Shown here: positions 22,836-36,400 of the stretch, piece after piece
Numbering within the stretch: position 1 is the first letter of the stretch
How the letters are laid out: every line of letters begins with the position of its first letter
DNA from: Cryptomeria japonica
Taxonomy: Eukaryota > Streptophyta > Pinopsida > Cupressales > Cupressaceae
DNA: 64,000 nt
Reading direction: 5' to 3'
Assembly: GCF_030272615.1 (NCBI RefSeq)
Contig: NC_081408.1
Span: 310,350,383-310,414,382, forward strand
Position numbers and translations under genes: made by a program
The notes under the pieces: model-generated
The model's input: the letters and a program-made list of their open reading frames with translations, nothing else
What the model was told of the DNA's origin: nothing
The model's database searches: none

Positions 22836-23770
22836 GTACTAGTTGTTTAGATATGCATCACTTCTTGATACTACGGGGATTTTGGTCCCACTATAACAGA
22901 GACATATTCAGAAGCAGGTATTTAATAGGATGGCACAATCAACTTCTCTACTATGAACTCAAATTGAGTTCCATTATTGAGCATATCAAAGAGAGACCCC
23001 ATAATGGCCATTGCATTAGCTACTCTATTTTGTACTCTAGAAATCCGCTCAAAAGTCATATTGGAGAATATTGCTTTAGTTCCTCCACTAACTACTTTTA
23101 TGGTGTTATCTTGTCATCTTTGGTGTTATAATTATTGTTCACTTGATTAACAATGAGCAGGGAATCTCCGTAGACTTGTAATTTCATTATTTTCTACGGT
23201 ATGGTAGTTTGAAGTCCTATGACTAGTGCTTCATATCTAGCTATATTATTGGTACATGGGAAGCTTATCCTAAATTACTTTGGAATGGAGTCACCTTGGG
23301 GGGTGATAAAGAGAATTCCTGCTCTTGCTCCATGATGTGTGTATGATCCATCAAAGTACAATTTCCAACCTGTGTTGTGAGTGTAAACACAAACTCATCA
23401 GGAAAGTCTATTAACATTGGATGGTTGTCTTGTATAGGTGCTTCTGCCAATTGATCGGCTATAATCTAAATTTTAATTTTTTTCTGTCAACATATTTTAT
23501 GTCGAATTCACTCAAGATCATGACCCACTTAGCCAATCTTCCTGCTAATCCTGCTTTATTCAACAAGTACTTGAGAGAATCAAAATGTGCAATTAGCTGG
23601 ACCTTATGAATCAACATATAGTGTTTAAGCTTTTGGAATGTGATGATCATTTCTAAACATTCTCGTTTTATATGGGTATAACTAAGTTCATATCCTATGA
23701 GCATTCTACTGATGTAGTAGATATCTCTCTCTTTTCCTTGTTGATCATGTTGTGCCAAAAAAGCTCCCAA
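22836..23770 (-). pseudogene. Tat-1 RNase H and second (archaeal-type) RNase H
   Basis: From 23,770 to 23,459 the minus strand reads GAFLAQHDQ, YYISRMLIGYELSY and FDSLKYLL, the gypsy RNase H that follows RT. It continues at 23,450-23,265 with LAEAPIQDNHPM and then, in an adjacent frame, a FDGSYTHHGARAGI motif and NNIA-YEA. That is a second RNase H domain before integrase, the mark of the Tat lineage. Frameshifts split the second domain at the FDGS motif. The precise border with integrase is not visible. Confidence 0.75.
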
Positions 23771-24700
23771 AGAAGAGTTTGTTGCTGATATTTATAATAA
23801 AAGAGTTTTCCTATGTATTTTGGGATCAAAATTGGCATTGACAAAAGATAATATTTTAATGCTTGAAATGCCTCTTAAGCATTATTCTATCCATTTGAAA
23901 GTAACATCTTTCTTGAGAAGGTATTGAAAGGGTTGGCACTTATCCGCCAATTGTGCAATGAATCACCTTATGGACTATAGTCTTCCTTGCAAACTTCTTA
24001 ATTTATTGACTCTAGTGGGTGCTGGCATTTCCAAGATTATTTTTGCCTTTGTGGGATCTATTTCAATTCCTTTGTTAGATACAATAAGCCCCAAGAGTTT
24101 ACTAGATGATACTCAAAACACAACTTTTTGGGTTGAGTCGGACATTGTATAGCTCAAGTCTGTCAAAGATTTTGGCTAAAACATCAAGATAATCATCCCT
24201 AGTTTTTGATTTATCCAACAAGTCATAGATACATGATCTTCCATGATGTTATGTATCATGCCATGAAACAGGGTAGACATTTCTCTCTGATAAGTGTTGC
24301 CGACATTCTTGAGACCGAACAACATTACATTCCAGTAGTATTTTCCCCAAGGACAAGTAAAAGCTATTTTATGTTGGTCCTCTGGCACAATCCTAATTTG
24401 ATTATAACTAGAGAAACCATTCATGAGTGATAGCATTTCATTTCTTATTGTCAAGTCCATAATCATATCTATATTAGGAAGTGGAAAATCATCCTTGGGA
24501 CAAGCTTTGTTTAGTTCCCTAAAGTCAGTACAAATTTGTATGCCCCTAGTGGGTTTAGTCACTCGTACTAAATTTTAAATCCATTATCCATAGTCTATGG
24601 GTCTAATGAAACCCACATCTAACAATTTCTGTAGCTCCACTTTGACTAACAGGGCTATTTGAGGGTGCATCTTCCTGATTTAATGCTTGTAAGGTTTCAC
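23771..24700 (-). pseudogene. Tat-1 reverse transcriptase (broken at the catalytic box)
   Basis: The open stretch 24,562-24,176 carries ICTDFRELNKACPKDDFPLP, NQIRIVPEDQHKIAF and PFGLKN-type residues (MLFGLKNVG), all canonical gypsy RT motifs. The YVDD box is destroyed: the frame reads EDHVS and then shifts, resuming as LLDKSKTRDDYLDVLAK in another frame. The rest of the palm and thumb to about 23,800 is present but has stops. Confidence 0.9.
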
Positions 24701-26900
24701 TCCTGGTAGAAATGGTAGATGATGTAAGACCAATTTTGGATCCAACCCTAGCATGTCAACATACAGCCATGCAAATTTTATTGGTCGTTACATGAAGAAT
24801 TGAATGAAAATTTCCTCTTCCATGGGGTTTAAAGATTTAGCCAGATGTATTTTATGTAAATTCTCAACATTTCCAATGTTGATTTCTTCAGTTTCTTCTA
24901 CTAGTAATGTTGATTGCTTTTGATATATAGGAGGATAATCCAATATATTTTAAGTGGCATTTACTATGTTCTCCACATCTTCTAGATTATTAGAAGAGAT
25001 TACTTCTCTAAACTAGGCAGTTCTATCCAGATCTATGGTGAAATTAGATTTGTAATCTCATCATAGAGAAATCTATCCATAGAATCTAAAAACCTAGCTA
25101 TAGCCTCATCATTTTGGAACCAATCCAATTGTGGTTATTCTTCTTTCCCCCAACCTATCAAGTGAGGATACAATATGAGACAAAGGTCTCTATCTTCATT
25201 AGGAGGAGATGCTACTGATATGCTAATCATGTTGTCAAATATATACTTGACTGACTTTGGATCAACTGGTACATCCTCATATTTGATGCCATCATCCATA
25301 GGTGATTGATTATGATAGGCTCTAAATGTTGAATATGTAATATAGCATTGGACATATAAGAATTCATAGTCATGGGAATTAGTTATACTCTCAATATATA
25401 TCTCTATGTCTAATCCATATTCATCAATTTCTTCAATTGGAGAAAGAGGCGTTTCAACAATGTTGATGATGAATGGGAGAGTTTCATGACTTGTAGACCC
25501 TTCTTGTGTGATAGAAACCACATTTAGGGCTTGATGAGAGATAGGGGTTATATAGAATTACCATCTCTAGTTGGTACTATTCCCACTTCCCTTGATGTAC
25601 TAGTTGATACTGATGATGTAGAAGCATTACTTCATTCATCTACCAGTGCAATTCTTGTTGCTGTCACTACATTGACATGAGGTGTTGGTACAATTCCTAT
25701 TTCTACCATTGCATTGACATGTGATATTGGTGTGAAATCCATCGTTGATGTGTTATTCTAACTTGGTGACTCAGGATATTCACCTTCATTTGTGAGTTTT
25801 GGTGTTGTTCGCAAATTTTGGTGATCAACATATTGGGCCTAGATGTTCTTCTTCTTGTCAGGCCCATATGTCCCAACCCCAATTCTTTGGAATTTTTGAT
25901 GGTAAAATAGGTTCCATAATGCCTTGAGCATGTGCCCCCAATCCTATTGTGCTATCATAACCATATTGTTGTATCATTTTAAATCCATTACCATATTGAT
26001 ATAAAGGGAGTCTAACATTTAGATGTTCATCTTCTTCTTTATAGAGCCATTTGTTGACATCTTCCTCCAAGTATTCTTCATTCATCTCTTCCCATCTTAT
26101 GAGGGAACAATTATCTAAAAACTAGACTATTTCTTTCCCTTTATTTTTACTTGTGGGGTTTGGTAAGGGTCTCCCAAAGGATCTAGGAGACAATTGGCTT
26201 GCTCATACTATTCCAGAACATGAATATTCACCACATCATTCATTCCTAATTTGGAGAGGTGGTGTTATAGGTGTGTGAGATGATGATGCTAGTGTATTTG
26301 AAATATTCAAACATTCCATTTGCATGGTAAGAGGAGTCACTTGATTGATTGGGACTTGATTCTATGTGCTTGCTTTGAGATAGTTACAATGTTGAAAGGG
26401 GTTCAGGTCACCTTGTATTGTGAGCTCAACACCATTATAAGGGAACTTAACACACTGGTAGAAAGTGGAAGGTACTACCTATATGGCATGTATCCATGGG
26501 TGCCCTAGTAGTATATTGTATCGCAATTCTCAGTCCATAACTAGAAAGGTGATATCGATGATGATAGGCCCTACTTGTACAGATAAGGTCACTACACCCT
26601 TGGATTGGCGTTCTTTATCATCATAAGCTTTAATATTTATTTGCTTAGTGAAATCAATATGATAATGTGATTAACCCAAATCTTTGATCAAGTTAAGAGT
26701 ACATATGTTGAGTCGAGCTCCTCCATCTATTAACAATCTTATGACTTTCTTTCTATCGACAAAAAACTCTAAATGAAGAGGATCATCGTCCATGGATCTA
26801 TCTGTCCATACATCCTTCTCTATGAATGCTACCTTTGAAGTTGTCAGATTTCCAACCATGGATTGGAATATATTTTCATTTATGTTGTGAGCAATGACAA
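24701..26900 (-). pseudogene. Tat-1 protease and protease-RT linker
   Basis: The protease starts at about 26,859. RLLIDGGARLNICTLNLIKD gives the D-G-G active-site box used by Tat elements. Then, across stops, come KAYDDKERQSKG and YNILLGHPWIH-like residues, closely parallel to the intact Tat-2 protease. Downstream (26,085-25,135) lies a long linker with short open pieces, including one with PLYQYGNGFKMIQQYGYDST and one with ESITNSHDYEF. I do not assign the linker a function. Confidence 0.75.
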
Positions 26901-29077
26901 ATTATTGTAGTTACTTATCTAGGTTTTCCTTGTGCATTGGTGAGATGTGAAGAAACTCAAACAATGAAATTTGTGTAGGGGTTCTCCTTAGTTGATCAAC
27001 CACATTATAGTTGCTTGTTTGTGAAGAAGGATTAGGTGACACCCCTTGCAATGTGACTTCAGATCGTTGAGTGATTACAATCTCAGTTCCTTGGAGTGAC
27101 TATAATAGTATCCACTATTTCATCTCCTGCACTGATTGTATTGATCACATAAACATATGTGACATTGGTATAATTTACAGTGTTATTTTGTGCACTTGAA
27201 CTAGAGCCTTTCCCTTTGTCATGCTTAACAAAAGGGTCCTTGAATATGGTATGATCTGTATTGTTTGGTACTTTGTTAGCATCTATAGTAATATCCCCTT
27301 GATCAATAAGGTATTGTATCAAATTTTTGAGTTTATAAGAACTTGTTGTCTTATGGAATTCGACACGATGCTACTCACGAAAGTTGTTATCATTCCACCA
27401 AGTTGGTTTTAACAGACCTAGTTCATATTTGGAAGAGTGATCACATTAGTTTGTAGAAAATTTTAAGAGATGACTCAATTGGTTCCCCAAGAGGTATATA
27501 ATTCCTTCTAGGTGTATTGATCCTTGGAGGCCTTTGATTACTAGATTGGACTAGATTGGCAGTTGTTAATGTTGTATTACTGCCTTGAGACTGATTTCTA
27601 TTGGAGACAAAATAATCAACTGGTCCTTGAAGTGATACCACTGTTTGATCTCTATGGATAACATGAGCATATACAACCCCATCACTCGTCAAATTCTTAT
27701 ATTCTTGGACCAAAATTTTGGTTTTTCATTATTTTAATTATTGGTTGGTCCATTGTCTTTGTGACATTTCAATATTCCTTGCCCTACTAGTCCTTTATTA
27801 TACTTTATATCCTTTTCTGCTATTTTCTTGAATGTATGAAGACATTGCATTTGTAATGGATATTTAACTTGAGGAATGAGGTTCTCAATGAATATATCCA
27901 TTTGTTCAACTTGTGGAATGTGACTGAGACATTTGTGGTACAAATCTCTCCATCACTATAAGAAAGAAGAGAATGTCTCACTTTCACTTTGATTGGTAGC
28001 ACACAAATCTATTAAAGTAATTGGATTATCTATATCATGTGAAAAATTTATATATATTGCTTTGCTAATTCACCCCATGAGGTTATTCTTGGTGGTAAAT
28101 GTGAAAACCACTCTAATGTAGTTCCTCCTAGGCTCTTGGGAAATATTGTGGAAAAGAAGGCATATACAGAGTCCTATCAAAAGTTTAAGGATGAAGATCT
28201 TCCATGGTGTATATTTTCTTTTCATTCCCTGTTTACATATGAGCCATTTGTCTTTAGAGATTCTACACTCTATGAGCTAGTATTTCTATTTGGGTCAAAG
28301 GTGTACTATCCATATAGGTATTTCCCATAAAGGACCAATGTTTGAGTATGTTGGACCTTGCTAGAACATTTATTGAGTATGCAATTGTGTACCTTGATTT
28401 CTACTGTGTGTTGAGAAGTATGCAAATTGAGTACTGACACTAGGTTGGCTTGATTCATACATTCCAATAGAGCCTTGATGCATATTTTGACCACTATAGG
28501 TAGACCCAACTAATATTGAAGGTTGGGAAACACTTGTGGTTGTGGTATTCCGAGCCACAATTACTATCATTTTTTGTGAAGTAACGTTGGGAGTAGTTTG
28601 TGATGTCACTGTTGATCAATAATTTTGAATTGACATCATCATATTTTGAGTCACCACAACTTGTGTGCTTTGAGATGCACCCTAAGTTGATCTTGAAGAT
28701 GTTGCTTGTGTTTGTGTAATGTTGGGTGTATGACTCATATTTTGATTCAAGGCTACTCCTAGTGGTAATATCATTGTAATATCCATATTTGAGGGTAACT
28801 TGGCCCCATTTTGGACCAAAAGTGAAAATATCGATCTTTGTCATTGTTGATAAGCGCGTTTAAGAACATGAGGAGTTGAGGATATTGTTGAGCTGCCTCT
28901 AATTCTCCTTGTGTAAAATTTTGTTGTACTTCATCTATTGAAGACAGTTTGTTTGTATTTATTGGCAATGTTGTAGGTCGTCTATCTTGTGGTTATTTAT
29001 AAGTTGATAAATCCATGTTCCACATGGGGTTGAACAATTGGTCATTATTCAAATTCATTTTAGCTCTTTGCGGTATG
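26901..29077 (-). pseudogene. Tat-1 gag (multiple frameshifts)
   Basis: Pieces on the minus strand, from the start near 29,077 (MNLNNDQLFNPMW): FTQGELEAAQQYPQ (28,968-28,771), LSHIPQVEQMDIFIENLIPQ (27,943-27,734), RRNYIPLGEPIES (27,713-27,441) and LKNLIQYLIDQGDI (27,322-27,083). The last two match the Tat-2 gag regions RKYTPLGEPLES and LKNIIQDLIDRGDI. Gag builds the particle. At least six breaks make it non-functional. Confidence 0.8.
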
Positions 29078-29607
29078 GTAACTGGCATGAATGACTTCTA
29101 TGGCACCTAGGAAATGCAAGACCTTGAACAAGTTATGATGCAACCTAAAGTAATGATTCTAGACTTTGAAACTCTATTGGGGAAGAATTCGTTCTTGTAT
29201 AATAATGATTTCAAGTAGTTGTTGAATAATTTCTTATTCACTTTGTTAAACAATTTCTTGTGTGGCTTGCCTCTCAATCTAGTTTGACTTTCAGATTTTG
29301 TTGTCTATAACAAATTTGACTTCTTCATACTGAGGAAGATAAATTCTTAACTCCCAAGCAAGGTTATCCAAACCATCAATTATTTATAATTGATCATCGT
29401 CTATCCTAAGGTTGGGTAGTTGAAAAAAGAATTCACCATCACTTGGTAAACCCATGCAAATGGTATGCTTAAGACTTCCTATAGACAATGGACTATGATA
29501 GACGTGAGTGAAGACTATGCAAGGATTAACTTGAGACTAAACTGATCTACATGGGTTTTGATGTAATCTATTAGAGTAAGCAAGACTAACTCTATCCTAA
29601 TAGGGAC
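29078..29607 (-). other. Tat-1 5' leader, truncated by LARD-1
   Basis: Non-coding leader upstream of gag. It stops at the LARD-1 boundary. The last five bases (GGGAC, 29,603-29,607) are the expected left target duplication of LARD-1; the right copy is off the window. Confidence 0.5.
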
Positions 29608-32600
29608 TGTAGTGCCCAACAATTAACCCCAGGGAAACCTACATCAACTTATTTAAAAGATAGGAATAATTTTTTTTTGTTCACTAACTTGGTTTCCATT
29701 AAACTTAAATTAAACATTGTGTTCAAGAGATAGTTCATTAGTTTCATTTTATTGTTAAATTCTTATCCGTTGGTTATTGCACTATGTTCCTAACACAAGC
29801 AGAATCATGCTTATATGTTTTCATTGTCTCCCTAGGGCATTGACACCACTACTTGGTTCAACATTAATTATGTTTCAAGTTCAATACATTAAACTTTCCA
29901 CCATCATAATAATGCACTTCTATCTACCTAATGATTTAGTTTTTCCATGGAACACCACTACATGAACACATATATGTATACTAACCTATATGGTATCCTC
30001 TCACAAGGGTATGCTACATATGTTTTCCTCTACACACTTAATGCATACTATCATCATTAATACTTGACCACCTCTAACTAAATATGAGCTCTACTTCCAC
30101 AAGCCTTCATGCTCATGTGCACAAAACAACCTATGTGATATGACCTTACTAATGCATGTAAAATCATACTCCTCTAACATATATCATGAATTAGAGAGCT
30201 ACTAAATATGCATGATGGTTATGAATACATGTCCTTACATCTAGCACAGATGTCGAATCAGATTATCATATAATCTTATTATGAACTTCGCTCTATGCAC
30301 ACCCTTTAATCTCTTATGCTTATACCTTAACAACGCAACTATGAGCTACTATGGCTATGATGATTATTCCTACAATGATGCCCACTTACTTAGTGCATCA
30401 CTTATGCACTATTCTATCTCACTCTATCACCAAGTGCATGCACACTAGCCTACTTATGCAACTATATGGACATTACATTAATCACAAGTTATTGGTTTTA
30501 TTGAAGCCTTACATAATCATACAAATTTCCTTTTAAGACCTTTGTGATATGAATTTTCTAAGTTTCATTGTAGTTTTCAACCTTGGGGTTGGTTTATGTT
30601 CCATGATATTGGCTATGTCACCAATGAATCTTGTGTTTCATGCTCTAACATTGATATCCTAATAAGGTCTTGCTTGAAGCCTTACTCAAGTCAAATTATT
30701 TCATAACTCAAATGAAAACATCTACTTGTATTGTAATTATACTCGCATGAGGGTATTTAATTACCCAAGCATTAGTTCATTTCCATTGTCTATAGTATAA
30801 CATGATGAAAGTAATAAAATCAACTTTCTTTCATTGCATTATGATCACATTTACAAATCTACTATTTAACATACTAATGCCACATAAATGATTGTAATGC
30901 TGATCTAAGCTAAATTTAAACATAAGCAAATTGTAAATTACAACTAACTAAATTAATTCACAAACTAAGCATGACAAATCGATACAAGATTTATGTAGCA
31001 AATCAAAGGTTACAATGCTTATAAATAATAAAACATTACTTACAAGAATGTATATTTCACTTCTACATTTTACATAATAGTATGTTACAATAATTCCATT
31101 TGAAGTCTAATTGAAAGCATAATCTTAGGTAAAATAAATATTGCTATTACGTAATGAATACAATTGTGAGACCACTCACTTCTTTTTTACATTCCTAGTC
31201 TATTACATAATAAAAGCATCTGAAAACTAGGAAGTAATCAATGCATGAATCTTCTCCAAGAATTCCATGACCAACATGAATAAGGAAGAACCAAGTTCAC
31301 ACATGAAGGGAACACCAAAATAGAGGGAAAAACTCCAATGGCAAAAATCTCCAACCACCCGACCAATGTGGAACCTACAAGGAACCACCCCCTGAGCTAG
31401 GAGATGTTGCTAGGTCCCAACTCGTACAATAAACTTACATTGATGCTTATACCAAGGGAATAACACCAAACAAATCCCACACACACAAGCCATACACCAA
31501 AGGAGACAAGAATCAAGAGACACTAGAGGTCGATTACATATCAGATCATAAATATGGAAGTAAAGCAGGGGACTCACATTTACAAGGGAGTGTCGTCAAA
31601 TGCCAAACCAAGAACAAGGCACTAGCTTATGGGCATGCGTAGCCATCTCGACCTTTGGGAGACAAAGGGAGATTGGCTTATCGTCTCCACAATATTATCA
31701 TGCTCAGCCTAAAACATCCTCCCTAGGATTGAATCATGAGGCACTGCAAATTTTATTATCTTTTTTTATTATCTAACTATCCATACCCATTCATTATTTA
31801 GTTATCACTTAATTAAAATATGGTAAACTCCCTTATGCCTAAGAGGCCTAGAATTCACTCATCCTTACAAGGAACCTTGTGAAATTCCATCTCTCATGAC
31901 CCCCAAGTGACTTAAAAGAGCACACTCCCTTTACATGGATCCACAATCAATAATACAAGAGGCTCTAAACATTTAAACAAATCTGATACAAAGCATCAAA
32001 CAATGCCATTCCACAAATATTCATTTACCCAAAAGACCAAATATAAACACATGTAGAAGGACGAGCCTCTTGACCAAATGTAATCATAAACTAAATCATT
32101 ACATTGTTGCAACCAAGTCAATTACAACCATACGAGGTCATCACACTCATTGTCATAAAATCAACAAAATAAGTAATTCATCCTCATGGAAAATCATCAC
32201 GAGGGTGTATCTAAATAAAAAAATTAAACTTACAAATAACAAGGCATGAAATTTGAATTAAAATTCATTTTAAACACAATTCATAAGAAGCATTCGGAAA
32301 AAAACATAAAAAATGCCAAACACTTAACACTTGACTACCACAGGGATGAGCAATGGAACAAATTGGGGCAGCAAATATCTTACGCTTAGCCCGTGCTATC
32401 ACTCCCAAGCTCACCCCCAAATTTATAGATAAACTTCACAAGTAACACATATAGACTCATAACTCAACTTTTCTTGAATCATGCAGTCCAATAAACAACT
32501 ACACTTAGCCTAAACAAACATTCAAATAATCAATTATCTATTACCAAAGCCATATATACATACATTGAGGTCATGCTTTGACAACTCAACAAGAGAGACT

Positions 32601-32851
32601 ATTTGAATTACAATAACAATCTGAGAAAGTCACATATATTAACACATCATATTGTTGTTCACGTTGAATGAATAATTATCAAAAATCATACATATGTCAC
32701 ACACTGAAGAAGGAGGATTTCAAAAACAAATTATAAACTGGTGGGCAAAATTCATATTCAGCAAGGGTCATATGATTAAATGCACGCAATTTTTTTTTTT
32801 TTTTAAGCTTTGAATATTGTTTGGGGGTATATGTATGTGGTACTATGCAGA

Positions 32852-33100
32852 AGCACCCACCACATTGTGGTGGGGTGCTACACTCACTACAACATGGGTA
32901 ATGTTGCTGCACCACCATGTTGATGGTGGTGTCATGGCACCACTATGTGGTGGGAGGTGCTAAGAACCTCCACCACATGGTCTTGCCACAAAAAAACCAT
33001 GGCGTGGGGGTGCGTCACCCTCCATGTTGTGGTAGATGCTACAACATCCCCTATAACATGGGTGGTTCCACAACACCCTACCCACTATTAGGGTTTCAAA
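32852..33100. repeat. GC-rich hairpin cluster in LARD-1 left LTR
   Basis: AGCACCCACCACA / TGTGGTGGGGTGCT (32,852-32,879) and CACCACCAT-gttg-ATGGTGGTG (32,910-32,931), then further CCACCACATGG and CCATGTTGTGG words. It stands out in an otherwise AT-rich LTR. The counterpart in the right LTR is at 62,572-62,800. Confidence 0.7.
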
Positions 33101-33820
33101 CAACATGGCAAGGTGCACAAAAAAAAGGGGTGGCATGAATAAAAAAATAGCTCGTGAAACAACATAAACATGGGTACATAATGAACCAATTTTCCCTACC
33201 CAAATTAAAATAGAACAACAATTTTGACATGGTAATGGATGAATTGGATATTTAAACCCATTAAACATGGGTAAATCAATACACAAATTAAAATCACAAA
33301 TCTCAGAGATGAATAACATAAATTTTGCACCTGTAAAATAATGAAAACCCCCATTTCCCAAATTTTGTTTACTTCAAACTAAATAGGGAAAACTTATATC
33401 TAGATTTCAGTTTAATAGTAGTGTTTTTCACCTAACAACTACTAATTTAACAAAATTTAAACATTCAGATTTTGAAACATAGGAAGGAAAGAAAATAGAA
33501 TTTTCCTTCAAATTATGGATTCAAATATATAGAAAAAGAGAGGAACATAAAACCCACCTCTTGCTATGAGGTGAGAAGAAATCCTTGTTTCAAATCATGT
33601 TCAAAATCCCCAATAGCAACACACCAGTGACTTCTAAAAAGAAAGCTCCCAAAAATGCAAGCAGAAAAATGATTTTTTTCCCAAAGAGACCAATCCTCCC
33701 AAATTCCAAAATTTTCTCTTCAAGAAAACCAAAAAAAACTGAAAACCCCTTCGCTTCCTCAATTGGCAAAATGGGAAAATATATATTGGGATTAAAATAT
33801 TTCCTATTGTAACTTCATAT

Positions 33821-35142
33821 TGATGATATGATAAATCAATAAGGATCTAGACAACTACTGAGAGGGGGGGGTGCGAATTAGTAGTTAGAAAACTAACAAT
33901 ACTTTCACCAAACTCAAAAACAATCTCATAGGTCTATCACTGAACTAAAATAGTTCAATCTCTGAGCTACAAACTATAATAGCACTAACAGTTTTACTGG
34001 TTGACTAGCATACTAAAATAATAGTAGAATAGATCTAAAAGTCCAAAACCATTTAACCAAAACATCAAACTACTTTACTAACAATAGTAAAAGCACATTT
34101 CAGATTTCTTTTGGTCATCTTATCATAACTAAGTGGATTTAACAGTTAAGCAAAATAACCATAGAAAACATAACCACAAAAGCCATTCACCACTTGAAAG
34201 AATGATTTTTGACATGGAAACCCGAATGGGAAAAACCATGGCGGGGATGAATATTCATAAGTATTCTGAACTCTTCTGAAGTTTCCCTTGTTAGGAGCCA
34301 AGCCTATTAAAGCTTTACAAAATGTCCTATTAGGAACAGATCCTGTTAGGGACCACCCAGTTAAGGGATTGACTATAATGCCCTGTTAGGAGTAACCTAG
34401 ATAGAGGATTTGAAATCCAAGCTAATGGATCACCTGGTTAGAGAATTTAGATAACACTAATTTGGTTAAAGCTTACTCGGTTAAGGGATTTAACTTTTGT
34501 AATGGTTAGAGAATAACAAGAGTTTGCTGATCTGGTAAATAGCACTACTCTGCTTGGTCAGATCCATTTCATGCTCCTATCTACCTTCACACATACTGCA
34601 AATACATCTTCTGGTTCGGCAACCAATCACAGTGACACTTAACCAAAATATCCAACACTACAACAAAACAACTCATCGACCTTATAAGAAAAACAATAGG
34701 TCGCTAACACATCACAAACCTAAGATCTCGTAGAGATTACAAACAAATTAGTTCGAGTATGATCATTAGATTACATAGCAATCATTGCACATTGTTCAAG
34801 ACAACCTCAACCGCTCCTTGATCACTGCTTCATCAAATCCTATAACTCATCACAAGATTTCCTCTTCATGCAATGTACTTGCTCATTCCCAAGATAAAAC
34901 TGTTATCTCTACATGCCAAAAACCACTTGGAACTTATCACATACAACATGCATACTTGGCATAATCATTACCGATCACCATTTGATCAAAAAACAATACA
35001 ACTGATTCACCAAGTTCCATTGATTAGGATTTGGCACATCAATAGGTAGGGTTACTGGTTGATCTCATTGCTTCAAAAGTAATCCAGGTTGCAAAACAAC
35101 ATCATAACAACATCATTACCAGTTACAATTGACATCAATGAC
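33821..35142 (-). repeat. 3' LTR of Cop-3, missing its first bases
   Basis: 1322 bp, matching the right LTR (40,441-41,841, 1401 bp) at roughly 86-90% by eye in the parts compared. It lacks the terminal TGTTGGTATTTGATTG and adjacent bases (about 55 bp) and has a further internal gap of about 25 bp. It joins directly to the RNase H coding region at about 35,142, with no PPT in between. Confidence 0.8.
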
Positions 35143-36400
35143 CCATCAGTTGTGCTCTTCCTTTCATCAACATTTCCACCCCAGTCTGCATTTGTATAAA
35201 CCTTGAAATCAAATTTGCCTCCACATAGATACCATAGTCCATAATCAATAGTACCTTTCAAATATTTGAATATCCTTTTAGTTGCAATCATGTGTGTCTC
35301 CTTTGGGTTCTTCTCAAATCTGGCAACTAATCCAACTACATGAGCAATATCCAGTCTATTGTGAACAACATAATGTAGTTTCCCTATCATTGATATGTAC
35401 TCCTTTTCATCAACGGATGCAGCATCATCCTCCTTAGATAGTTTACAACCTGTAACCATCGATGTCCCAATTGGTTTAGAGTCTCCCATTCCAAATGTCT
35501 TCAATACCTCTTTCACATATTTGGAATGTGTGATAAAGATACCATTCTTCATCTGTTGAATTTGCAAACCTATGAAGAATTTTATCTCTCCTACCAGAGA
35601 CATTTCAAATTCACTTTTCATCTCATTTGCAAAGTCATCACTCATGTCATCAGTGCCTCCAAAAATAATATCATCCACAAACACTTCACTAACCAATAGC
35701 TTATCTCCTTCAGTCTTGAGATATATATTGTTGTCTTCACTGATTCTTTGAAAACCTATCTTCATCAGGTGTGAATTTAGTCTTTTATACCATGCTTTTG
35801 GTGCTTGCTTAAAACTCTATAATTCCTTGTGCAGTTTAAACACTATATCCTTTGCATCTGTCAAAGCATAACCATTTGGTTGTTCAATGCATACTTCCTC
35901 TTCCAGTATTCCATTTAGAAATGTTGACTTCACATCCATCTGATATACTTTGAATCTCCTATATGCTGCAAATACAACTTGAGTCCTAACACCTTCCAAT
36001 CTATCAACTGGTGCAAATATCTCGCCTTATTCTTCTCCTTCTTCTTGTGCATAACCTTTGCATACCAATCTAGCTTTGCTTTTGACTACTACTCCATCTT
36101 CATTTAGTTTATTTGTGAATACCCATTTAGCACCTATCACATTTTTATTCACTGTTCTGGGTACTAGGGTCCATGTATTGTTCTTCTCAATCTGGTCAAG
36201 CTCCTCTTCCATAGATTTGACCCAGTGATCATCTCCAAAGGCTTCCTTAGTAGTTTTAGGCTCAATAATGTAGATCATGCAAGAGTTCTCTCTAATTCTT
36301 CTTCTCGTTAACACTCCAACATATTTATCTCCAATAATCCAGTCAGGATTATGTTTGAGTCTCACATACATTGGAATAACATGATCATTATCTTTAGGTT
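35143..36400 (-). pseudogene. Cop-3 reverse transcriptase and truncated RNase H
   Basis: Minus-strand pieces: RT amino-terminal region with EEELDQIEKNNTWTLVPR, KWVFTNKLNEDG and KARLVCKGYAQEEGE (36,371-36,027), core with FKVYQMDVKSTFLNG (35,999-35,817), and FVDDIIFGG to RNase H start (35,765-35,143). The catalytic aspartates are intact. The last piece ends with VYTNADWGGNVDERKSTTDG, then runs straight into LTR sequence, so the catalytic remainder of RNase H is missing. The open frame continues about 23 codons into the LTR, making a chimeric end. Confidence 0.9.

Larger units (their letters stand above)
9000..29607 (-). mobile_element. Tat-1: Ty3/gypsy Tat-type element with an antisense PMD gene
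   Basis: On the minus strand the order is gag (from about 29,077), protease, RT, RNase H, a second RNase H and integrase (to about 21,620), then a 3' region and the 3' LTR (10,239 leftwards). RT before integrase defines Ty3/gypsy. The second RNase H and the DGG protease box point to the Tat lineage. Between integrase and 3' LTR lies a gene on the opposite strand. The element is interrupted by a CACTA transposon (11,902-17,746) and truncated at 29,607 by LARD-1, so its 5' LTR and PBS are outside the window. The left limit (LTR inner end) is approximate. Confidence 0.85.

Noticed and set aside
32960-33361. 133-codon open frame on the minus strand in LARD-1 and its partner at 62.6-63.1 kb
   Set aside because: The right LTR copy splits it into different frames and the residues follow the hairpin repeats, so coding is unlikely.
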